In this document: positions 1 through 6,012 of the stretch, in pieces
How positions within the stretch are numbered: position 1 is the stretch's first letter
How the letters are laid out: each line of letters opens with the position of its first letter
Assembly: GCA_026419315.1 (NCBI GenBank)
Contig: JANZZQ010000039.1
Coordinates: 1 to 9,264 of the forward strand
Direction: 5' to 3'
Source of the DNA: Armatimonadota bacterium
Lineage (GTDB): Bacteria; Armatimonadota; Fervidibacteria; Fervidibacterales; Fervidibacteraceae
DNA length: 9,264 nucleotides
Notes under the pieces: model-generated
Told to the model about the DNA's origin: nothing
Databases searched by the model: none
The model's input: the letters and a program-made list of their open reading frames with translations, nothing else
Translations under genes and position numbers: made by a program

Positions 1-1
1 T

Positions 2-457
2 TTGAGACCCGATGCCATTGATGCCTTGAAAACCAAGCTTTTGCCCCTCGCAACGGTCATAACGCCGAACTTGCACGAAGCAAGGGCACTGACGGGAATG
101 GAAATCCGCTCCCTTGACGAAATGAGGGAGGCGGCGAAAAAGTTGAGCGAGTTCGGAGTGAAATATGTCGTTGTCAAAGGCGGTCACCTTGAAGGCACAA
201 CCGAATCCGTTGACATCCTTTACGACGGGAAGGAGTTCACAGAGTTCAGAGCGCCCCGCTACGAAACCAAAAACACTCACGGCACCGGTTGCATCTTTGC
301 CTCAGCGATTGCTGCCGGTTTGGCATTCGGACTTGACATTAAGTCAGCAGTGAAGCAGGCAAAAGAGTTCATCACCGCCGCTATCAAGGGAGCATTATCG
401 CTCGGCAAGGGACACGGACCGGCAAACCCGATGGCTTGGCTGAGCGGAGGCGACTAA
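2..457 (+). CDS. thiD: Hydroxymethylpyrimidine/phosphomethylpyrimidine kinase, C-terminal part (5' end outside window)
   Basis: Cytoplasmic ribokinase-fold kinase of thiamine biosynthesis. The family phosphorylates 4-amino-5-hydroxymethyl-2-methylpyrimidine, first to the monophosphate and then to the diphosphate that is joined to the thiazole moiety. The visible 151 residues cover the C-terminal half or more of a protein that is usually about 260-270 aa. Seen in the fragment: ITPNLHEA at residues 20-27, the VVVKGGH strand and turn at 56-62, and NTHGTGC at 91-97. The last is the anion-hole/active-site motif, whose Cys matches the family's catalytic Cys. A typical GKGHGPANP tail follows near 136-144. 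The first visible codon is TTG in an open frame that runs off the window edge, so it is not a real start. The gene ends with TAA and converges with the helicase gene. Nothing looks broken. Family assignment is firm; the single ThiD domain leaves fusion to another thi gene upstream possible but unseen. Confidence 0.93.
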   Translation: MRPDAIDALKTKLLPLATVITPNLHEARALTGMEIRSLDEMREAAKKLSEFGVKYVVVKGGHLEGTTESVDILYDGKEFTEFRAPRYETKNTHGTGCIFASAIAAGLAFGLDIKSAVKQAKEFITAAIKGALSLGKGHGPANPMAWLSGGD

Positions 458-496
458 AGGTTCCGCGGAATTTCGTTCGCCGACTTCTCCTTTGCT
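458..496. other. Convergent intergenic gap with a small palindrome
   Basis: A 39 bp gap separates the 3' ends of thiD (+) and the helicase gene (-). It holds the perfect 10 bp palindrome TTCCGCGGAA at 461-470, followed on the + strand by TTTCGTT. As RNA, the arms extend outward by two G-U pairs and one A-U pair to 458-473, giving a weak hairpin. It could be a poor bidirectional terminator, but there is no proper U tract, so no terminator is called. Confidence 0.3.
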
Positions 497-3400
497 TCAA
501 GGCTTGCTCAAAGTTTGCTGTGACTTGCTGACATAACAAAGGCTCTTGAGGCGCAGACTTTCGGCGATGTCTTCCCAGTCCTCCGATTTAAATTCCAGCT
601 TAACCTCAAACGGTTCGGAGGAGTTAACGAAGACGAAAGCGACCTTTACTGACTCGGCACCGAAAACGAGGTGAACGGCAAGGGCATATGCTTGCGCCTG
701 AGTGAGGTATTGGTTGTCAACCCTTGACTTTGCCTCTTCAAACGAGGCAACCCTGTCGGTTTTGAAGTCAACGACCAACCACTCGTCCCCCATAACGAGC
801 AGGTCCAAACGCCCGGCGAGTTCTATCGGCGGGTGTTCGCCTTTGGGGTCAATCCAAATTCTAAAGTCAAGTTCTCGCCACTTTTTCGGTGCGCTTTCCG
901 CATAGCGCCAAGCATCGGATTTGTAGGCGTTTGCCAAGAACTTGCTCAAAGTTTCAGCGTCGCGCAATGCGGCGTTCGGGTCGGCGCCGACGGTTTGGGC
1001 GAGCCAGAGGATTTGTTTATCCGACAACGAAGTAAGCCCTCGCTGAAGGCATTGGTGGACAATCAGTCCAGCCTCAATTGGTGACAATTCTGTCAAGGTC
1101 GGTGACGACCGAGTTTGCATCGCTTCCAGTTCAAACTCAACCAAGTCGGTGACATTTAGCTTCAGAACCGAAGGTTCGCGGGAGGGCAAGTCCAAATCAA
1201 TTGGCTCGGGCAACTCAACCTTTGGAATAGTTGCTGGGTGCTCCAACCACTTAGCTGCTTCGGTGTCGGAAACGGCGGGTTTCCCGATTTTCTGGGGCAA
1301 ATCGGTTTCCTTGACAGTTTCACCCATCAGCAAAACGGGAATTTTCCCTGCTATGGGGAACGGTTCATCTCGCTTCTCACCAATTGGAACTTGTAAGGTG
1401 TCAGCGACCAGTTGCAGCCAGGTCCCCCATTGCTTTTGTGTTTTTTGTTTCTGTTGGCTGTTTTCGCTTTGAGTTCCCACCAAAATGAGCCTATCCTTCG
1501 CTCGAGTCCAGGCGACAAAGAGCAATCGTTCAAGTTCGGCGGTTTCTCGGATCTGGCGGACTTTGTCAACCGCTTCAAACCGCTCTGTCCTTCGCCCTTC
1601 CCCAGATTCGTCCCTGAGCCTTACCGCCAAGCCAACTTCCGGGGTGGCGATGATGCTTTCTTTCGTTCCGCCCGGTTTTGAAACTTCGCCCAACATTGGC
1701 AGGATAACTACGGGGAACTCAAGCCCCTTTGCGGCGTGGATTGTCATGATTTGAACTGCCTCGGCTTTTGCACCTGCAAGCGGAGGTTCGCCAATCCTAA
1801 CTTCGCCTTCAACCAAAGCCTGAGCGTATCTTGTCAAGCCCCTGACATTCAACTTCATATCCTCGCTCAACTGCTGAGCCATTCGCACAAATTTCCTGAT
1901 GTTCGCCAACCTCTGTTTTCCGTGCGGCAATGCCGCGACGATGACGTCGTAGCTTGTCTCGCGAATGACCCACTCCAGCAACTCCCTGATGCTAACCTTG
2001 TCAACCCTCTCTTGCGATTCTTTCAGCAAGGTCCTTGCTCGCTTTAACTTTTCTCGCTCTGAATCTGGCAGCGGTAGTTCAAGGTCGTCGTCGGTCAAAA
2101 TGCCTCTCAACCAAAGGAGGGCGTTTGAGTTGGTGCCGAAAATCGCAAACAGGGTTTCATCCATCACCCCAACCATAGGCGATCTAAGCCAGGCAGCCAA
2201 GGCTAAATCGTTGTCGGGTTCAGCGAGAACTCGCAGGAAGTTCAACAAATCCCTTGCTTCCATCGTTTCAAAGAAGCCGTAGCCAGTGATGATGTGATAT
2301 GGGATGCCATATCGGCGCAAAGCGTCTTCAAAGGCGGAGGCGTTGACAAGATCTCGCAAAAGCAAAGCGATATCGGAGTAAGAGATGCCGCATTCGTGGA
2401 GTTCGCAAATTCGCTTTGCAATCCATTCGGCTTCAAGCCTGAGTTTTCGCCACTTACTTGGGTTGCCCTTGATTTTGAAAAAGGCAAATTCGATCGGCGT
2501 GGAGATGTCGCTTTTCCTAACCGCTTTCATTGGCTGCAACGGCATCCTAACTCTTTGCTCAACCTCTTCGGGGCTTTCGCTGACCCTGAAAATCCGCTCA
2601 AAGGCGTAATTTGTCAATTCAACCAGGGCGGGGACACTTCGGTAATTTTTGTCGAGGCTTTCTCGCCTCCAACCGAAACGGGATTTTGCCTGATTCCAAA
2701 GTTCGTTGAAAACGCTTACATCGGCGTTGCGGAATCCGTATATGGATTGTTGGCTGTCACCCACGCCGAAGAACTTCACTTCCTTCGGTTTGTCGCTGTC
2801 CCAGCCGCAAATAAGCGACAAGATTTCAACCTGAACCCGGTCAGTATCCTGAAGTTCGTCCACGAGGATTCGCCTGTAAGTCTGGCGGATGCGGTTCCTG
2901 ACTTCCTCGTTTGTCTTCAGCAACTTCCAAGTCCGGAGCAAAAGGTCATCGTAGTCAAGGGCGTTGATAGAGGTTTTTTCATCGTCATAGGCTTTGGCTA
3001 CACACTCGTAGCACCGTTCGAGAGCAAGCTCCGGTTCTTCCAATTCGCCGACTCGGTGAAGTATGGGTTCGCCTTTCTCTTTGCGGTGCTCTATGAGCAA
3101 CCTCGTTTTTAGCATCCCCTCAAGCAACTCCACTGCCCTGTTGAATCCCCAATGCCCTACAACTTTTTGGGCGTCAAGGGCAATTGGGTCAGAAGTATCG
3201 GAAAGTTTGCTCCAAAGCCATCGCTTGCAAACTTCGGTCCTGAGGGTTTGGGCTTCAAGTTCATCAAGGATGCGAAAGGATGGGTCAACGCCTGCCTCAA
3301 GGGCGAACTTGCGGAGCAAACGGGCACAGAAACTGTGGATTGTGCCGATCGGCGCTTCTGGCAGGTGCTCAAGGATTTCTTCAACCCGATGGCTCCATTC

Positions 3401-3691
3401 AAGACAAGACACTTCCTGCCTTGATCTCAAAAGGACCCGGCTTATCCGCTCCTTCATTTCAGCCGCGGCTTTTTCTGTGAAAGTTATGGCGACAACCGAT
3501 TCAACATCCCAACTGATATGGCGCATCAGAAGTTCGAGATAGTGGGCGACGAGGACCCTCGTTTTGCCTGAGCCCGGACCAGCGTTCACAATCAGGTTTG
3601 CATCGTCAAACATTGCTAACTCAATTTGTCGTTCGTCCAACGGGTTCCCATTTTCATCGCAGAGCCAGGGGACAGTTCTTCGTTCCCCCAT
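497..3691 (-). CDS. addA: AddA-like UvrD/Rep-family helicase with C-terminal PD-(D/E)XK nuclease
   Basis: Predicted ATP-dependent 3'-5' helicase and nuclease that processes double-strand DNA ends for recombination, the AddA role in AddAB (RecBCD-type) complexes. Numbered from ATG 3691 (1064 aa), all superfamily 1A motifs are present: Q-motif near Q22, Walker A GPGSGKT (K43), TFTEKAAAEM (Ia), GTIHSF (Ib), Walker B DELQDTD (D278, E279), GDSQQSIYGFR (III, from D312), NYRS (IV, Y350/R351), TIHAAKGLEF (V, H652) and VAWTRAKDRL (VI, R730). The C-terminal RecB-type nuclease is also intact: GLIVH (H879), GRLDLL (D963), VDFKTD (D975, K977) and QAQAY (Q998, Y1002). It is somewhat shorter than Bacillus AddA (about 1230 aa). 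A GTG in frame at 3703 would add four residues. However, AGGTGA at 3700-3705 lies 8 nt before ATG 3691, so that GTG is probably part of the ribosome binding site. It directly follows cysE. No addB is visible, so a stand-alone UvrD-nuclease is the alternative reading. Confidence 0.88.
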   Translation of the reverse strand: MGERRTVPWLCDENGNPLDERQIELAMFDDANLIVNAGPGSGKTRVLVAHYLELLMRHISWDVESVVAITFTEKAAAEMKERISRVLLRSRQEVSCLEWSHRVEEILEHLPEAPIGTIHSFCARLLRKFALEAGVDPSFRILDELEAQTLRTEVCKRWLWSKLSDTSDPIALDAQKVVGHWGFNRAVELLEGMLKTRLLIEHRKEKGEPILHRVGELEEPELALERCYECVAKAYDDEKTSINALDYDDLLLRTWKLLKTNEEVRNRIRQTYRRILVDELQDTDRVQVEILSLICGWDSDKPKEVKFFGVGDSQQSIYGFRNADVSVFNELWNQAKSRFGWRRESLDKNYRSVPALVELTNYAFERIFRVSESPEEVEQRVRMPLQPMKAVRKSDISTPIEFAFFKIKGNPSKWRKLRLEAEWIAKRICELHECGISYSDIALLLRDLVNASAFEDALRRYGIPYHIITGYGFFETMEARDLLNFLRVLAEPDNDLALAAWLRSPMVGVMDETLFAIFGTNSNALLWLRGILTDDDLELPLPDSEREKLKRARTLLKESQERVDKVSIRELLEWVIRETSYDVIVAALPHGKQRLANIRKFVRMAQQLSEDMKLNVRGLTRYAQALVEGEVRIGEPPLAGAKAEAVQIMTIHAAKGLEFPVVILPMLGEVSKPGGTKESIIATPEVGLAVRLRDESGEGRRTERFEAVDKVRQIRETAELERLLFVAWTRAKDRLILVGTQSENSQQKQKTQKQWGTWLQLVADTLQVPIGEKRDEPFPIAGKIPVLLMGETVKETDLPQKIGKPAVSDTEAAKWLEHPATIPKVELPEPIDLDLPSREPSVLKLNVTDLVEFELEAMQTRSSPTLTELSPIEAGLIVHQCLQRGLTSLSDKQILWLAQTVGADPNAALRDAETLSKFLANAYKSDAWRYAESAPKKWRELDFRIWIDPKGEHPPIELAGRLDLLVMGDEWLVVDFKTDRVASFEEAKSRVDNQYLTQAQAYALAVHLVFGAESVKVAFVFVNSSEPFEVKLEFKSEDWEDIAESLRLKSLCYVSKSQQTLSKP

Positions 3692-3699
3692 TTTTCGGC

Positions 3700-3705
3700 T
3701 CACCT
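3700..3705 (-). promoter_or_regulatory. Shine-Dalgarno of the helicase gene, overlapping the cysE stop
   Basis: On the minus strand AGGTGA ends 8 nt before ATG 3691. Its first two bases are the last two of the cysE TAG stop (3704-3706). This is the best ribosome binding site for the helicase gene. It implies that ribosomes finishing cysE can restart on the next gene, and it argues against the upstream GTG start, which lies inside the motif. Confidence 0.65.
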
Positions 3706-4417
3706 ATTTTGCTTCAGGGTCATCTGCAAGTTCGCGGGCGCCTAATCGCTCCAACGCCTCTACTCGCCGCCTCAGTTCTTCCAACTCCAGTTGAAACTGG
3801 CGGAACATTTCAAGTTGGGGGTCGGGAATTCTGTGGTGTTCCAAGGGCTCAACCCGCACACCGTTAATGCTGACAACCTTTGCCGGGACGCCAACAGCGG
3901 TTGCGTTGGGGGGAACTGGCTTGACAACGACTGAGCCAGCGCCTATCCTTGAATTTTCCCCAACGGTTATGTTGCCCAAAATTATCGCACCCGCGCCTAT
4001 GACCACGTTGTCGCCGATTGTTGGGTGACGCTTGCCTCTCTCTTTCCCCGTCCCTCCAAGTGTGACTCCCTGATACATGGTCACATTGTCGCCAACCTCT
4101 GCAGTTTCACCGATAACGACACCTGCCCCGTGGTCAATGAAAACTCCTTTGCCGATTTTTGCGCCCGGGTGAATTTCAATATTTGTCAAGAGTCGGTTGA
4201 TATGTGAAATCAAGCGCGGCAGCACAGGCACGCCGAGTTTCCAAAGCCAGTGAGCAATGCGGTGCATCCAAATCGCATGAACGCCTGGGTAACACAGAAT
4301 GATTTCCAACCAACCGAAAAAACCTTTGCGCGCTGCTGGGTCCCTTTCAGGGACGACCAGAACATGAGAAACGAAGTTGTCAAGGAACGACTGCCATAGC
4401 TGTTTGAGCCAACTCAT
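3704..4417 (-). CDS. cysE: Serine O-acetyltransferase
   Basis: Transfers acetyl from acetyl-CoA to L-serine to make O-acetylserine, the first committed step of cysteine synthesis in the cytoplasm. Numbered from ATG 4417 (237 aa): an alpha-helical N-terminal region, then left-handed beta-helix hexapeptide repeats from about 78 to 170. Active-site residues are visible: EIHPGA (E81, where E. coli has Asp and Gram-positive-type enzymes have Glu), FIDHGAG (D95, H96 catalytic), GVTLGGTGKERGKRHP (H131) and the CoA-side strand IGAGSVVVKPVPPNATAVGVPAKVV. The size fits the shorter Bacillus-type enzyme rather than the 273 aa enteric form. The tail after about 200 (LEMFRQFQLELEELRRRVEALE) is a short predicted coiled coil. 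Three in-frame ATGs sit together at 4426, 4423 and 4417. AAGGGGG at 4428-4434 is 1, 4 and 10 nt away respectively, so 4417 or 4423 is favoured. No O-acetylserine sulfhydrylase (cysK) gene is adjacent. Confidence 0.95.
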   Translation of the reverse strand: MSWLKQLWQSFLDNFVSHVLVVPERDPAARKGFFGWLEIILCYPGVHAIWMHRIAHWLWKLGVPVLPRLISHINRLLTNIEIHPGAKIGKGVFIDHGAGVVIGETAEVGDNVTMYQGVTLGGTGKERGKRHPTIGDNVVIGAGAIILGNITVGENSRIGAGSVVVKPVPPNATAVGVPAKVVSINGVRVEPLEHHRIPDPQLEMFRQFQLELEELRRRVEALERLGARELADDPEAK

Positions 4418-4427
4418 TATCATCATG

Positions 4428-4434
4428 CCCCCTT
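4428..4434 (-). promoter_or_regulatory. Shine-Dalgarno of cysE
   Basis: Minus-strand AAGGGGG matches AAGGAGG with one G in place of A, which still allows a wobble pair with the 16S tail. It abuts ATG 4426 at only 1 nt, so translation more likely begins at ATG 4423 (4 nt) or ATG 4417 (10 nt). Confidence 0.5.
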
Positions 4435-4450
4435 CACAGCAAAGGCGAGC

Positions 4451-4484
4451 CCACAGTTCGGTTTTTTTACAGGTAAAATTGTGG
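4451..4484 (-). promoter_or_regulatory. Nested inverted repeat upstream of cysE
   Basis: The 71 bp between the glycosyltransferase stop and cysE contains a perfect dyad, TTTTAC-2 nt-GTAAAA (4465-4478). It sits inside an outer 5 bp pair, CCACA/TGTGG (4480-4484 with 4451-4455 on the minus strand). This could be an operator or a weak RNA hairpin in the cysE leader. A TTGAAA at 4491-4496 could be a -35 box, but no good -10 lies at the right spacing. Purely a structural observation; function unproven. Confidence 0.25.
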
Positions 4485-4497
4485 CACGGCTTTCAAA

Positions 4498-5511
4498 TCA
4501 AAAGAAACGAACTTCCTCGTCGGCTGGTTCCGAGAAAGCGTCCAATTCTGTCAAGATGCGGCGGCGCACTTCTAACAAAGTATTGCGTTGGGGTTGTTGA
4601 GTCCAAAGCAAGGAGCGGCGAACAACATTGTCAAACAGAACCCGCGCAGGTTCGCCCTTGAGACCACAGCGGTGAAGCGCGTAAAAGATTTGACGACCAT
4701 ACAGGTCGGCACTTGTCTCATCACCGTAGCCCGTGACTGGCTGGCGACGGTAAGTCATCCTTGTGATTTCACCGATGAGCCCATTTGCCAAGAGGAGCGA
4801 TAAGGTCGGCACACCCTCCCAACCGTATCTGAGCAGGTCAAGGTCGGGAAATCTTTCGTGTTCCTCCCTCATAACTTGGCAAGCGAATTTTGCTGATCGT
4901 GCTGTGAATAACTTGTATCCAGACATGAAATCGGGAGGGTCGGCAGTGTGAAAGGCGCAGTAGGTTAAATTGGGCACTTTGCCTTCGCGAGCCAAGGCAA
5001 ACTTTGCAGCCTCCAGCAAAATCTCATCGGTAATTCGTTCCCACTCGCCCCTCGTGAAACTCATCGGGAAGTGCAAAGCGTTGCGGCGACCGATAACGAT
5101 AAAGAAATCGGACTGTTGTTCTTGTTCCATCAGCAACGCAAGTCGCCACAACTTCGGCAGGTCGGAGAGCCAATGGTCGTTGTCGGAATCTCGGATGACG
5201 ATGTATTTGGGTTCACTTCTCTCAACCAAGCATTGAATGCCCGTGACTGTTGCCCCACCTTTGCCCACGTTCCGCTCCAACATCACAATTGTCCAATCTT
5301 CACCCTGCAAGGTTTTTTGCACTCGCCTTGTGGGTTTCAAGCACCAATCGCAACCATCCAACACGAGAACCACTCGCTCAGGAAGAAGGAAAACATCCCA
5401 GTTCTCAAAGGTGGCTAACAGCAACTCTTCCACTCGCTCCAAAGGGGTCGTGGGAGCGAACCAAATGGGGACGACCATGCCGACAGTCTGTTTGATTGCT
5501 TTGACATTCAT
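4498..5511 (-). CDS. Putative GT-A fold (family 2-like) glycosyltransferase, substrate unknown
   Basis: Numbered from ATG 5511 (337 aa). The N-terminal half reads as a nucleotide-sugar binding GT-A domain: strand GMVVPIWF (11-18), VVLVLDGC with D52 in the usual position of the nucleotide-contacting Asp, and ERNVGKGGATVTGI (79-92), matching the N-x-GKG-x-A pattern of family 2 enzymes. KYIVIRDSDND (102-112) then supplies a DxD-type metal motif at D108/D110. DFMSGYKL (194-201) resembles the acceptor-side segment (D-x-x-SG-x-K-L) of such enzymes. The C-terminal third has no recognised motif. No signal peptide or membrane segment is seen, so it is probably cytosolic. The longest frame begins at ATG 5517, but GAGGTG (5519-5524) is only 1 nt from it and 7 nt from ATG 5511, so the latter is chosen. 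It lies 71 bp before cysE, possibly co-transcribed. Fold assignment is moderately sure; the sugar, acceptor and pathway cannot be read from the sequence. Confidence 0.62.
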   Translation of the reverse strand: MNVKAIKQTVGMVVPIWFAPTTPLERVEELLLATFENWDVFLLPERVVLVLDGCDWCLKPTRRVQKTLQGEDWTIVMLERNVGKGGATVTGIQCLVERSEPKYIVIRDSDNDHWLSDLPKLWRLALLMEQEQQSDFFIVIGRRNALHFPMSFTRGEWERITDEILLEAAKFALAREGKVPNLTYCAFHTADPPDFMSGYKLFTARSAKFACQVMREEHERFPDLDLLRYGWEGVPTLSLLLANGLIGEITRMTYRRQPVTGYGDETSADLYGRQIFYALHRCGLKGEPARVLFDNVVRRSLLWTQQPQRNTLLEVRRRILTELDAFSEPADEEVRFF

Positions 5512-5518
5512 GTCCATC

Positions 5519-5524
5519 CACCTC
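5519..5524 (-). promoter_or_regulatory. Shine-Dalgarno deciding the glycosyltransferase start
   Basis: Minus-strand GAGGTG is 1 nt from ATG 5517 and 7 nt from ATG 5511. Normal spacing favours ATG 5511, which removes Met-Asp from the longest frame. Confidence 0.55.
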
Positions 5525-5619
5525 GTGAATTCTCGCTCGAAGGCTTGCCTTGAGAAGAATCATTCATTCACACTCGTTCTTGCCCCTAAACTGGCCGATG
5601 GTTAAAGGTGAATTTGCTG

Positions 5620-5633
5620 CCGGGTTTACCCGG
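5620..5633. repeat. Short perfect inverted repeat
   Basis: CCGGGT-TT-ACCCGG, with 6 bp arms and a 2 bp centre. Neither strand shows a T tract immediately after it, so it is not a standard terminator. It contains the stop codon of the doubtful 62-codon minus frame. Confidence 0.45.
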
Positions 5634-5692
5634 TAAAAACTTTTCCCGCTCTTCGTTCAAAGAGTTTGTCAGCGCCCAGCTCATCTAATGCC

Positions 5693-5708
5693 ACTGGCTT
5701 CAGCCAGT
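5693..5708. repeat. Short perfect inverted repeat
   Basis: ACTGGCT-TC-AGCCAGT, with 7 bp arms and a 2 bp centre, in the same spacer as the other palindromes. It resembles the small dispersed palindromic (REP-like) units found in many bacterial intergenic regions. Whether it is dispersed in this genome cannot be seen from one window. Confidence 0.45.
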
Positions 5709-6012
5709 TGATGACGAATTTGACGAGCACCGTATTTATTCGGTCAAGAAATTCCGCCTCTGAAGGTGGGCGTTCAAAGAGTTCCTCTGCGAGTATGGCC
5801 AAAGCCCACGGCATAATTGGTGAAGGCCGCTACCGACAACATTTGCAGAAGAGCGACTTTTCTGTCAGCGGGATGCAAAACTCCGCCTTATCTTTGGTGT
5901 GATCCGGTGTGAGTTAGTTTCCCACTTGCCTGCTAAAGCCGGCGTTTCACGAAAACCGTTGCAACTGGTGGGTTAAAGCCGTAGCATGGTCTGGATGGAG
6001 TTGCCCATCAAT

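Larger units (their letters stand above)
5512..6012. other. Half-kilobase non-coding spacer between sbcC and the glycosyltransferase gene
   Basis: No convincing gene was seen here. The spacer holds several short symmetric elements: CCGGGTTTACCCGG (5620-5633), ACTGGCTTCAGCCAGT (5693-5708), and an imperfect dyad around GTTGCAAC (5955-5969). TAAAGCCG is directly repeated at 5934-5941 and 5974-5981, exactly 40 bp apart. A 13 bp direct repeat, CGTTCAAAGAGTT, occurs at 5654-5666 and 5771-5783. A 62-codon minus frame at 5626-5814 has plausible codon use but no Shine-Dalgarno, and a stop lies six codons before its ATG; it may be a gene remnant. The region must contain the end of the sbcC transcript and probably the promoter of the glycosyltransferase gene, but I cannot pick out a clear terminator or -10/-35 pair. 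Confidence 0.5.

Noticed and set aside
2294..3112. Long + strand open frame (272 codons) antisense to the helicase gene
   Set aside because: It lies wholly opposite helicase motifs II-IV, which are clearly conserved protein sequence. Its translation matches no family I know, so it is a shadow of the real gene.
5237..5605. + strand open frame across the start of the glycosyltransferase gene
   Set aside because: Mostly antisense to the GT-A motifs. The translation is Ser/Thr/Pro-rich and unlike a family, and no ribosome binding site was noted.
5620..5640. Palindrome followed by TAAAAAC, considered as a rho-independent terminator
   Set aside because: On the + strand it is followed by A residues, and on the minus strand by CAGCAAATTC. 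No U tract would follow the hairpin in either transcript.
5626..5814. 62-codon minus-strand frame in the spacer, considered as a real gene
   Set aside because: No Shine-Dalgarno, an in-frame stop six codons before the ATG, and no recognised family. Kept only as a possible remnant in the findings.
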